This document shows positions 7,448-13,640 of a stretch of 13,640 nt of DNA, piece after piece; the stretch's first letter is position 1, and every line of letters starts with the position of its first letter. The position numbers were made by a program, and so were the translations under genes. Under the pieces are notes generated by a model. The model did not search any database. It worked only from the letters and a program-made list of their open reading frames with translations, and had not been told where the DNA came from. This DNA comes from IMCC26077 sp044344975 (GTDB taxonomy: Bacteria; Actinomycetota; Actinomycetes; Nanopelagicales; Nanopelagicaceae), in contig JBIJBY010000026.1 of NCBI GenBank assembly GCA_044344975.1, forward strand, positions 1 through 13,640, read 5' to 3'.

Positions 7448-8323
7448 GTGTCGGTAGCAACAAAATCACGGGCTCTTATTGCATTAATGAAATTGAGAGT
7501 TGTCGAGCTTTTGTTGGTCTCAACATTGCCCGCGATGGTGCTGGCCCAAGGCGGAATTCCTGATGTAACTCTTACTTTGGCTACTTTAATAGGTGGGACC
7601 TTGGCGGCCGGATCTGCCAATGCCTTCAACCAAGTTTTAGAGCAAGATCTTGATGTCGAGATGGGTCGAACGCGGAAACGACCGTTAATAGTTGGTGAAA
7701 TTTCCACTCCAACTGCAGTCATTTTCGCATTCGCAATTGGAGTTCTTTCACTTGCCATTTTCTGGTTCTTCGCCAATATGCTCGCAATGATTTTGACTCT
7801 TATTGCAATTCTCTTCTATGTGGGAATCTATACTGCAGTATTGAAGCGACGTACTCCGCAGAATATCGTGTGGGGTGGCATTGCAGGATGCATGCCTGTG
7901 CTCATCGGCTGGGCTGCTGTGAGTAATTCACTTAGTTGGAGCGCGGTCGCGCTCTTCTTTGTGATCTTTTTCTGGACCCCGCCACATTTTTGGGCGCTAG
8001 CTATTAAGTACAAGGACGATTATTCAAAAGCGAAAGTGCCGATGTTGCCGGTTGTTGCTGCTGCAAATGTAGTGACGCGCCAAATGCTCGCACATTCAAT
8101 TGGAATGATTGCCTCATCCCTAGCTCTTGGTGCATTGGCTGACCTGCCAGTTTGGTACTACGTTGCTGCAAGTGCGCTTGGCGCTTACTTCTTGCTCATC
8201 GTTTTCAAATTAAAAACAAGCAGTGAAGAGCAAAAGAGTCGAATAGCCGAGCGCATCTTCCATGGCTCAATTTCTTATCTAAGCGTTCTTTCTCTCGTTA
8301 TTGTCCTGGCCGTGCTTCTTTAG
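7448..8323 (+). CDS. ctaB: Protoheme IX farnesyltransferase (heme O synthase)
   Basis: This 291-residue UbiA-superfamily membrane protein farnesylates protoheme IX to heme O, the precursor of heme A and of cytochrome oxidase cofactors. The length and the number of hydrophobic stretches (about eight) fit the family. The first prenyl-diphosphate/Mg-binding region is NAFNQVLEQDLDVEMGRTRKRPL in outline, with key residues N61, E65, D69 and RTRKRPL (74-80). The second conserved loop reads FFWTPPHFWALAIKYKDDY in outline (174-192) and continues into KAKVPMLPVV (194-203). The first Asp of the usual NxxxDxxxD motif is Glu here. The N-terminal part (VVELLLVSTLPAMVLAQGG, 18-36) resembles actinobacterial CtaB. 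I take the GTG at 7448 as start because it places the usual number of residues before the first helix and has a TANNNT box 6 bases upstream. ctaA and the oxidase subunit genes are not in the window. The last 26 bases overlap the 3' end of the convergent gene. Confidence 0.94.
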   Translation: MSVATKSRALIALMKLRVVELLLVSTLPAMVLAQGGIPDVTLTLATLIGGTLAAGSANAFNQVLEQDLDVEMGRTRKRPLIVGEISTPTAVIFAFAIGVLSLAIFWFFANMLAMILTLIAILFYVGIYTAVLKRRTPQNIVWGGIAGCMPVLIGWAAVSNSLSWSAVALFFVIFFWTPPHFWALAIKYKDDYSKAKVPMLPVVAAANVVTRQMLAHSIGMIASSLALGALADLPVWYYVAASALGAYFLLIVFKLKTSSEEQKSRIAERIFHGSISYLSVLSLVIVLAVLL

Positions 8324-9149
8324 TTCGCGCCCATATAGTCACTCCAATTAGGCCAACGAGCAGAAGCAAAATTCCCTCAAGTCTGAACATACTTAAAAAA
8401 GTCTGAGCAACAATCGGAGCAGCAGAATTGACCAAAGGATCGGTTGCTGAACTTGCGGCAGATGCGACGCCATTTGTTCCGCCAAAATAAATAATCATCA
8501 AAATCGCACCTATCGCTCCAAATGTCCAGCCGACTGATCCAACAAAAGAGCTTTTACTTTTTGAATACTTTGCTAGTCCGCCTAAGGATAAGAGAAGAAA
8601 TATAAAGAGTAGGAAAACGGCGATTGCTAATCCAGATTTTACTGGTGCAAGATTTGGTGAATTACCAGAATCTTCAAGAGTGATTGGCTCAATGCCACTC
8701 ATATCAACATCATCAACGTTGAATGCTGGGTCCACCGTAGCCATTGATTTCAAGATTGGAAGGACAAGAGCATTGACGTCAATGGAGGCGCTCTCGCTCC
8801 CTCCAGTGTAGAAACTGTATACCTGGTTAATGATTCGTTTGGTTTCAGAACTAATTTCAGGGCTTGCAAGCACCTCGGAGACTACGGCTACCAATTGCTC
8901 GCGTTGCGAGGTGAGTACAGCCTTCACCTCATCATCTGCATCTGATGTAACTTGATCGATGAGTTTCTCTGCGACTCCGGTACGAACTTCATCGTTAGCA
9001 ATCAGAGTGCTCGCTACACCTTCTGCGCCAGAACTTCTCCCAATAGCCCACCAACTTCCGAAAGTCAGGGTGAAAAGTAAGAGAAAAATTGTGGTTGTTA
9101 CTATGAAGAGGCGACTCAGACCAACGTGGCCACTATAAAAAGTTGTCAT
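8298..9149 (-). CDS. Four-helix membrane protein with a large external domain, function unknown
   Basis: I do not recognise a functional family. The 283-residue product has predicted membrane segments at about 13-35, 173-193, 203-222 and 256-274. Between TM1 and TM2 lies a hydrophilic, acidic and Ser-rich region of about 135 residues (36-170), which probably faces outside if the short N-terminus is inside. It begins with an amphipathic helical stretch (ANDEVRTGVAEKLIDQV, 51-67), a layout I associate with other actinobacterial hypothetical membrane proteins that place a DPEVRxxLAxxLV-like segment after the first helix. Short charged linkers follow TM2 (KYSKSKSS, 194-201) and TM4 (residues after 274). 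The ATG at 9149 has a TACTCT box 7 bases upstream and no Shine-Dalgarno sequence. The gene runs tail-to-tail into ctaB with a 26-base overlap, which is position only and does not imply a heme role. It is divergent from argG. Confidence 0.78.
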   Translation of the reverse strand: MTTFYSGHVGLSRLFIVTTTIFLLLFTLTFGSWWAIGRSSGAEGVASTLIANDEVRTGVAEKLIDQVTSDADDEVKAVLTSQREQLVAVVSEVLASPEISSETKRIINQVYSFYTGGSESASIDVNALVLPILKSMATVDPAFNVDDVDMSGIEPITLEDSGNSPNLAPVKSGLAIAVFLLFIFLLLSLGGLAKYSKSKSSFVGSVGWTFGAIGAILMIIYFGGTNGVASAASSATDPLVNSAAPIVAQTFLSMFRLEGILLLLVGLIGVTIWARTKEARPGQ

Positions 9150-9156
9150 GGTGGCA

Positions 9157-9162
9157 AGAGTA
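9157..9162 (-). promoter_or_regulatory. Probable -10 box of a leaderless promoter for the four-helix membrane protein gene
   Basis: The minus strand reads TACTCT, then 7 bases, then the ATG at 9149. It forms one side of a 95-base divergent promoter region shared with argG. Confidence 0.45.
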
Positions 9163-9232
9163 TGAGGGTGGGAGCGTCAGGGATAGCCTTGAACCAGAGC
9201 CGATCTGTACTCAAGTCAGAGCCCTCGTCCAT

Positions 9233-9238
9233 TAGGCT
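9233..9238 (+). promoter_or_regulatory. Probable -10 box of a leaderless promoter for argG
   Basis: TAGGCT is followed by 6 bases and then the ATG at 9245. No Shine-Dalgarno sequence is present. Upstream, CAGAGCC occurs twice (9195-9201 and 9217-9223, 22 bases apart), a weak candidate for a regulator site. I see no recognisable ArgR box. Confidence 0.52.
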
Positions 9239-9244
9239 GTACCC

Positions 9245-10588
9245 ATGTCCAAAGTACTCGCCTCGCTCCCTGTTGGAGAGCGAGTAGGAATCGCCTTCTC
9301 AGGCGGCCTTGATACCTCAGTTGCCGTGGCATGGATGCGGACCAAGGGCGCCATTCCATGTACCTATACCGCGGATCTTGGCCAATATGACGAACCAAAT
9401 ATCGAAGCGGTGCCCGGACGCGCGCATGAGTATGGCGCCGAAATCGCAAGACTGGTCGATTGCAAGAGCTCGCTTGTCGAAGAAGGGCTAGCTGCGATTG
9501 CCTGTGGAGCATTCCATATTCGATCCGGCGGCAAACAGTATTTCAACACCACACCTCTTGGTCGCGCTGTGACTGGAACACTTCTGGTCCGCGCAATGCT
9601 CGACGACAAAGTTTCTATTTGGGGCGATGGTTCTACCTACAAAGGGAACGATATCGAGCGTTTCTATCGCTACGGCTTGTTGGCCAATCCACAACTTCAA
9701 ATTTATAAACCGTGGCTCGATCAGGATTTTGTGAGGGAGCTCGGCGGTCGCAAAGAAATGTCCGAATGGTTGCTTGCTAATAAGTTGCCATATCGAGACA
9801 GCGTCGAGAAGGCTTATTCCACAGATGCAAATATTTTAGGCGCAACACATGAAGCCAAACAGCTCGAGAACCTCGATACATCAATAGAAATCGTGCAACC
9901 AATTATGGGCGTTCGGTTCTGGGATTCTTCGGTGAAGATCGATAGCGAAGATATTCGTATCGATTTCTATCAAGGGCGACCTGTAGCAATTAACGGAGAG
10001 AAATTCGATTCAACGGTCGATCTCATGCGTGAAGCAAATAGCATTGGCGGTCGACATGGTTTAGGCATGAGCGACCAGATTGAAAATAGAATTATCGAAG
10101 CAAAGAGTCGCGGAATTTACGAGGCTCCAGGAATGGCACTTTTCTTTATCGCGTACGAGCGTCTGCTTTCAGCTATTCACAATGAGGACACCATTGCTAA
10201 CTATCACGCCGAAGGTCGTCGTCTAGGTCGCTTGCTCTATGAGGGGCGATGGCTGGATCCACAAGCGCTCATGCTCCGTGAGTCATTGCAACGTTGGGTG
10301 GCCAGCGCAATTACAGGTTCCGTGACTCTTCGTCTACGCCGAGGAGATGATTTCTCCATCCTCGACACCAGTGGTCCACATTTCAGCTACCACCCAGAGA
10401 AGCTTTCGATGGAGCGAACTGAGAGCGCTGCTTTTGGACCGCATGATCGAATCGGTCAATTAACGATGCGTAACTTAGATATTGCCGATACTCGGGCGAA
10501 GTTAGAGCTTTACGCAGATCAAGGACAGCTCGGTTCGGGTGATTTCAAATTGGTTGCGGAGATAGAATCTGAAGGTGGGCGTAAATAG
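9245..10588 (+). CDS. argG: Argininosuccinate synthase, long (E. coli-type) form
   Basis: This enzyme joins citrulline and aspartate with ATP to make argininosuccinate, the penultimate step of arginine synthesis, in the cytoplasm. The 447-residue protein has the N-type ATP pyrophosphatase loop AFSGGLDTS (17-25), TADLGQYDEPNIE (42-54), RAVTGTLLVRAM (107-118) and WGDGSTYKGNDIERF (126-140). In the synthetase domain, RFWDSSVKIDSEDIRIDFYQG is recognisable in outline, followed by GGRHGLGMSDQIENR. Length and C-terminal extension match the long E. coli-like ArgG type rather than the short form of about 400 residues found in many actinobacteria. No other arg gene is adjacent, so it seems detached from any arginine operon. 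The start at 9245 is supported by the TAGGCT box 6 bases upstream. Aldolase follows after 57 bases with its own strong ribosome-binding site, so read-through is possible. Confidence 0.96.
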   Translation: MSKVLASLPVGERVGIAFSGGLDTSVAVAWMRTKGAIPCTYTADLGQYDEPNIEAVPGRAHEYGAEIARLVDCKSSLVEEGLAAIACGAFHIRSGGKQYFNTTPLGRAVTGTLLVRAMLDDKVSIWGDGSTYKGNDIERFYRYGLLANPQLQIYKPWLDQDFVRELGGRKEMSEWLLANKLPYRDSVEKAYSTDANILGATHEAKQLENLDTSIEIVQPIMGVRFWDSSVKIDSEDIRIDFYQGRPVAINGEKFDSTVDLMREANSIGGRHGLGMSDQIENRIIEAKSRGIYEAPGMALFFIAYERLLSAIHNEDTIANYHAEGRRLGRLLYEGRWLDPQALMLRESLQRWVASAITGSVTLRLRRGDDFSILDTSGPHFSYHPEKLSMERTESAAFGPHDRIGQLTMRNLDIADTRAKLELYADQGQLGSGDFKLVAEIESEGGRK

Positions 10589-10600
10589 GTAGGCCACTTC

Positions 10601-10631
10601 TTGAAAGAGGTCTCACGCCATTCGAAGAGGT
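10601..10631 (+). repeat. Imperfect direct repeat upstream of the aldolase gene
   Basis: TTGAAAGAGGT (10601-10611) recurs as TTCGAAGAGGT (10621-10631), with 9 of 11 bases identical and a 20-base offset, about two helical turns. The repeat lies just before the ribosome-binding site of the aldolase gene and could be an operator or a chance result of purine-rich sequence. Confidence 0.3.
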
Positions 10632-10634
10632 AAA

Positions 10635-10641
10635 AGAGGAG
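10635..10641 (+). promoter_or_regulatory. Strong Shine-Dalgarno for the fructose-bisphosphate aldolase gene
   Basis: AGAGGAG lies 4 bases before the ATG at 10646 within a purine-rich run. It fixes the start and contrasts with the leaderless-type starts around it, fitting a highly translated glycolytic gene. Confidence 0.75.
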
Positions 10642-10645
10642 AGAG

Positions 10646-11536
10646 ATGTCACTTTTCGCAGAGCAGCTAGAGCAGGTTAAATCACGTAACGGCTTTATCG
10701 CCGCCCTTGATCAAAGTGGCGGAAGTACGCCTAAGGCTCTCAAGTTGTATGGAATTGAAGAAAATCAATACAACGGCGAGCAAGAGATGTTTGATCTTGT
10801 TCACGCGATGCGAACTCGCATTATCAAAAGCCCGGTTTTCTCCAGCGAAAGAATACTTGGCGTAATTCTCTTTGAAATGACGATGGATCGAAAGATCGAC
10901 GAGATGGGAAGTGCAGAATTCCTTTGGCAGAAGAAGGGCATCGTTCCCTTTCTAAAAGTAGATAATGGGCTGGCTGACGAGGTAGATGGTGTCCAAGTTA
11001 TGAAGGCAATCCCACAGCTTTCAAAGAGAATTGAAAGCGCACTGGCCCATGGAGTCTTTGGAACGAAAATGCGCTCGGTTATTAAATTAGCAAATCCAAA
11101 AGGTATCGAAGCTGTCGTCGCCCAGCAGTTTCAGATTGGCAAGGAAATTCTTGCTGGGGGCTTGATGCCAATTATCGAACCCGAGGTGGATATCAAAAGC
11201 TCTGAAAAGGCAAAGTGTGAAGAGCTCCTTCGAGCATCGATTATCCGTGAACTCGATATGTTAAGCGGCGATCAACAAGTGATGTTAAAGCTGACGCTTC
11301 CGAGCGAACCTAATTTCTATCAAGTGTTGGTTGATCACCCACGAGTACTTCGCGTGGTTGCGCTATCTGGTGGTTATTCACGTGACGATGCGAATGCGAT
11401 GCTCTCAAAGAATCAGGGAGTTATTGCGAGCTTCTCGCGCGCGCTGACTGAAGGGCTTAGCGCTCAACAGAGCGATGTTGAGTTCGACAAAACTCTTGAC
11501 AGCGCCATCGAAAGTATTTACCAAGCATCCAAGTAA
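10646..11536 (+). CDS. fda: Class I fructose-bisphosphate aldolase
   Basis: This enzyme reversibly cleaves fructose 1,6-bisphosphate into glyceraldehyde 3-phosphate and dihydroxyacetone phosphate through a Schiff base with lysine. The 296-residue length matches the bacterial Fda type of class I aldolase. Visible landmarks are AALDQSGGSTPKAL (19-32), ILFEMTMDRKI (74-84), KGIVPFLKVDNGL (97-109; K104), MPIIEPEVDI (174-183; E178) and QVMLKLTLPSEPNF (211-224; K215, the probable Schiff-base lysine). ALSGGYSRDDA, near residues 240-250, forms the phosphate-binding turn. It follows argG on the same strand but has its own strong Shine-Dalgarno sequence. Its stop is 3 bases from the stop of the converging SelA-like gene. 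No other glycolytic gene is in the window. Confidence 0.94.
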   Translation: MSLFAEQLEQVKSRNGFIAALDQSGGSTPKALKLYGIEENQYNGEQEMFDLVHAMRTRIIKSPVFSSERILGVILFEMTMDRKIDEMGSAEFLWQKKGIVPFLKVDNGLADEVDGVQVMKAIPQLSKRIESALAHGVFGTKMRSVIKLANPKGIEAVVAQQFQIGKEILAGGLMPIIEPEVDIKSSEKAKCEELLRASIIRELDMLSGDQQVMLKLTLPSEPNFYQVLVDHPRVLRVVALSGGYSRDDANAMLSKNQGVIASFSRALTEGLSAQQSDVEFDKTLDSAIESIYQASK

Positions 11537-11539
11537 GAA

Positions 11540-12646
11540 CTATTTGGTCGGCAGCACTTTCTTAATTTGTTCAATGACAATGCCCTCTTCGCCTGCCTGA
11601 AGTGAATCAGGGCTAATCCAGACCATGTTGCGGGAGTTATGGACAACTTCCACGATTGGATCTAGTTTCTGTAATTTCGCGACAATTTCAAGGGCAGAAT
11701 TATTTGGAAGTTTTATTGCCACCCGGGGGACAGGCTGGCCAGCTTCGTTAATATCATCGCGGTAAATATGACAGGTTGTAATTCCACTCAGAGATGAAAC
11801 CCATTGATTCACAGTTTCACTCCACTTGCGCCAGAATCCCTCATGATCTCTATTTACGTAGAGCTCAATGGCGGTTAGCAAACCTGCAATCTCTTCTTTG
11901 CTTGCTTTGAATCCACGCCCTAAACCTTGATTTGGCGCGCCATTTACTCGCACCGCTTCGATAAATTCCTTCTTGCCCACAATGAGGCCACTTGATTGCG
12001 GTCCGCGCAAAGCTTTACCACCACTGAAGATTGCCAGATCAGCACCCGAATCCGAAGTGAAGCGCCACAGATTAGAGAGTGGGGGTAGTTGCGCTGCTGC
12101 ATCAACAATGACCGGCACCGAGTATTTCTTTGCAATTTTGATTGTCTTATCAAGGGGGAGGGCAGCCGATGTGAGGTGCTCCCCGGCACAATAGAAAATT
12201 GCTGAAGTTTTCTCATTTATGCCTGCTTCCAACTGATATTCAAAAGATTGAATAGCATCTCCAACTGTAACCAAATTGGAACCTGCTACTCGGATTGCAG
12301 CATCGTAAGGAATGCGATGTCCGGTGAACATCAAAACTTCTGATTCAGGTGCCGTCCCATTGATAATCTTCTGTACCTCTACCAAACTGCCACGGGTGCG
12401 GCAAGCTAAAACTGTGAGCACAATTCCTGCCGCGGCGCCTGTGGTGATGAAAGCACCCTCATTCTTAGTGAGCTTCGCGATTTTTTCGCCAGCTTTTTGT
12501 TGTAATTCATGAAGAGAAATAAATGACTTAGCAGCATCATTCATGGCTGCGAGTACTTCGGGGGGCATGATTGAACCACCAAGAGCGGTGTAGCAAGCGG
12601 CAGCATTAATTCTCTTTGTGACACCGAGTGATTGATAGAAATCCAT
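11540..12646 (-). CDS. SelA-fold PLP-dependent enzyme, DgaE-like (glucosaminate-6-phosphate ammonia-lyase group)
   Basis: This 368-residue PLP enzyme has the SelA-like fold but is about 100 residues shorter than true selenocysteine synthase. The best-known relative is DgaE, which removes ammonia from D-glucosaminate 6-phosphate. Landmarks are ALGGSIMPPEVL (21-32), LHELQQKAGEKIA (45-57), FITTGAAAGIVLTV (66-79), VIVDAAAQLPPLSNL (179-193; D182 pairs with the PLP nitrogen) and IFSGGKALRGPQSSGL (206-221; K211 is the Schiff-base lysine). The start at 12646 is supported by GAGAGG 5 bases upstream. The usual partner, a KDPG-type aldolase (DgaF), is not in view. The divergent neighbour is a PIG-L deacetylase, which would fit deacetylation followed by deamination of an amino sugar or amino acid derivative, but that is inference. 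Selenocysteine synthesis is unlikely from the length and the absence of selB or selC nearby. Confidence 0.83.
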   Translation of the reverse strand: MDFYQSLGVTKRINAAACYTALGGSIMPPEVLAAMNDAAKSFISLHELQQKAGEKIAKLTKNEGAFITTGAAAGIVLTVLACRTRGSLVEVQKIINGTAPESEVLMFTGHRIPYDAAIRVAGSNLVTVGDAIQSFEYQLEAGINEKTSAIFYCAGEHLTSAALPLDKTIKIAKKYSVPVIVDAAAQLPPLSNLWRFTSDSGADLAIFSGGKALRGPQSSGLIVGKKEFIEAVRVNGAPNQGLGRGFKASKEEIAGLLTAIELYVNRDHEGFWRKWSETVNQWVSSLSGITTCHIYRDDINEAGQPVPRVAIKLPNNSALEIVAKLQKLDPIVEVVHNSRNMVWISPDSLQAGEEGIVIEQIKKVLPTK

Positions 12647-12651
12647 GGTAG

Positions 12652-12657
12652 CCTCTC
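12652..12657 (-). promoter_or_regulatory. Shine-Dalgarno for the SelA-like gene
   Basis: The minus strand reads GAGAGG 5 bases before the ATG at 12646. No TANNNT box sits at the leaderless spacing, so this gene appears to have a conventional leader. Confidence 0.6.
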
Positions 12658-12691
12658 GCTCGAGCCCTAAGTATCTCAGTTCGCTAAGAAT

Positions 12692-12697
12692 AAGGGA
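12692..12697 (+). promoter_or_regulatory. Possible ribosome-binding site for the PIG-L gene
   Basis: AAGGGA ends 8 bases before the ATG at 12706. It is an imperfect Shine-Dalgarno sequence. No TANNNT box lies at the 6- or 7-base spacing used elsewhere in the window. Confidence 0.4.
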
Positions 12698-12705
12698 ATA
12701 TTTGC

Positions 12706-13479
12706 ATGGATTCTAATCAGAATGTGGTCCTGGAGAAGTGGGACGGCGGAAAGCCTCACCAAGGAAAAGTATTTGCTGCCGTCTTCGCGCACTCGGATGA
12801 TTTAGCAATCTTGGCGGGCGGCCTAACCTTGAAGCTGATTGCTGAGGGCTACACAGGTTATTTCATAAAGACCACAAATGATGAGATGGATTCTTACGAT
12901 TTGTCTATGGCAGAAACTGTATATCGACTTTATAAGGAAACTGAAGATGTAACGCAATATCTTGGATTGAAAAAACTTTATTCACTTGATTACAAGAATC
13001 ATTATTTGGAGCATGGTCAAATTTCTGAGATACGACATCGATTAATCACTCTTTTTCGCTTCCTTAAAGTTGATACGGTAATTTCTTTTGATCCCTGGGG
13101 ACATTATGAAGAGAATCCAGATCACTACATCACAGGCCATGCGGTAGAACAAGCGTGCTGGACTTCTGGGCGCCAATTAGATTTACCAGAGTTAACCGAT
13201 ATGGGCCTCAAACCAAAATTTGTTACCACTAAGTATCTAGTGGCGCGAGGGCCACAGTTGGTCAATCGAGCGGTAGATATTACGCCGGTCATCGACAAAA
13301 AATTTGAGGCAATCAAGTGTCATAAGACGCCACTAGATAATATGGTCCGTACACATGCAGATCTCCATCCCGAGGACAGCATGGATGAAGAGACCTTTAT
13401 CAGGAGAGAATTTTTCAAAGAAGCTGATTCAAAATATGGCGTGAAATACGTCGAGGAGTATCACTACATCACGGGATGA
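12706..13479 (+). CDS. PIG-L/LmbE-family zinc deacetylase
   Basis: Members of this family use zinc to remove N-acyl groups, usually from N-acetylglucosamine-containing molecules (MshB, PIG-L, bacillithiol BshB) or similar amides. The 257-residue protein carries the metal motif as AHSDDLAI (28-35) instead of the usual AHPDDE: H29 and D32 are the predicted zinc ligands and D31 the catalytic base. The third ligand is H140 in ENPDHYITGHAV (136-147), the family's PDHxxxG motif. YHYIT near the C-terminus may line the active site. No signal peptide is seen, so it is cytoplasmic. It is divergent from the SelA-like PLP enzyme with 59 bases between starts, so the two could share control. MshB is possible in an actinobacterium, but the Pro-to-Ser and Glu-to-Leu changes in the motif argue for a different substrate. 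The last 11 bases overlap the converging Rieske gene. Confidence 0.85.
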   Translation: MDSNQNVVLEKWDGGKPHQGKVFAAVFAHSDDLAILAGGLTLKLIAEGYTGYFIKTTNDEMDSYDLSMAETVYRLYKETEDVTQYLGLKKLYSLDYKNHYLEHGQISEIRHRLITLFRFLKVDTVISFDPWGHYEENPDHYITGHAVEQACWTSGRQLDLPELTDMGLKPKFVTTKYLVARGPQLVNRAVDITPVIDKKFEAIKCHKTPLDNMVRTHADLHPEDSMDEETFIRREFFKEADSKYGVKYVEEYHYITG

Positions 13480-13640
13480 AATAAACCGTATCTCCATAGA
13501 GCTCAACTTTTTCTTTGGATAACGCATCGGTTGCGGGGCCATTGATAACCGCTCCAGTGCGCTGGTTAAATCGCGAGAAATGCCATACGCACACGAGTGA
13601 ACCACCACTTAACTCGACCGGGCCACCGGCATGTGTGCAG
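13469..13640 (-). CDS. Rieske [2Fe-2S] domain protein, C-terminal part (5' end outside window)
   Basis: Reading the minus strand from the window edge gives 56 residues and a TGA stop at 13471-13469. The sequence opens with CTHAGGP and continues to CVWHFSRF, the two halves of a Rieske cluster site (C1 and H3, C17 and H20, counted from the first whole codon). It then has VINGPATDAL and a short final strand ending in VYFIP. Both Cys-His pairs are present, so a 2Fe-2S cluster should form. The CTHxGG and CxxHFSRF forms with a short tail resemble ferredoxin-like Rieske domains and the Rieske domains fused behind DUF2231 membrane regions, more than cytochrome bc1 Rieske proteins or large oxygenases. 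The N-terminal part needed to choose lies beyond the window. It overlaps the 3' end of the PIG-L gene by 11 bases. Confidence 0.85.
   Translation of the reverse strand, partial: CTHAGGPVELSGGSLVCVWHFSRFNQRTGAVINGPATDALSKEKVELYGDTVYFIP

Noticed and set aside
11540..12646. Selenocysteine synthase SelA
   Set aside because: The protein is about 100 residues too short and matches the DgaE-like group; no selB, selC or selD gene is visible.

Overview
The window is 13.6 kb of a compact bacterial chromosome with 14 protein-coding genes: 12 complete and one cut at each edge. I see no rRNA, tRNA, CRISPR array, insertion sequence or prophage, and no gene-free stretch longer than about 100 bases. The best guess for the source is a streamlined free-living actinobacterium, possibly a freshwater acI/Nanopelagicales-type lineage. 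This rests on moderate GC (about 45-50 % in lines I sampled by eye), actinobacterial-type CtaB and cystathionine gamma-lyase sequences, very short intergenic gaps and many apparently leaderless genes. The taxonomic assignment is an inference and was not searched.

Layout. Bases 1-3383 (+) carry the C-terminal two thirds of a MalY/PatB-type C-S lyase/aminotransferase, a CrtI/PYROXD2-like FAD oxidoreductase 3 bases later, and a cystathionine gamma-lyase-like PLP enzyme. Bases 3384-5256 hold an LDHD-type D-lactate dehydrogenase (-), divergent from a small membrane protein with CNIG and FNFG motifs (+). Bases 5260-6177 (-) encode an aldose-1-epimerase-like protein. Bases 6242-8323 (+) encode a Methyltransf_32-like methyltransferase followed by protoheme IX farnesyltransferase (ctaB). 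Bases 8298-9149 (-) encode an unknown four-helix membrane protein whose 3' end overlaps ctaB. Bases 9245-11536 (+) carry long-form argininosuccinate synthase (argG) and class I fructose-bisphosphate aldolase. Bases 11540-12646 (-) encode a SelA-fold PLP enzyme, divergent from a PIG-L/LmbE deacetylase (12706-13479, +). The right edge (-) holds the C-terminus of a Rieske iron-sulfur protein.

How the genes relate. The content is mostly core metabolism: sulfur amino acids, D-lactate oxidation, heme O for cytochrome oxidase, arginine synthesis, glycolysis/gluconeogenesis and probably amino-sugar or amino-acid breakdown. There is no long operon. After the first three genes the strand switches almost every gene. 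All five convergent junctions are 0-3 base gaps or overlaps of 11 and 26 bases.

The most striking non-coding signal is at the starts. Seven of the twelve visible start codons are preceded by a TANNNT hexamer ending exactly 6 or 7 bases before the start codon. This is the geometry of a -10 box driving a leaderless mRNA. Most other genes have a Shine-Dalgarno-like sequence instead. These hexamers also fix several start codons. I did not find a convincing new multi-gene system; the best leads are this promoter pattern, the three-gene C-S lyase/oxidoreductase cluster and the SelA-like/PIG-L pair.
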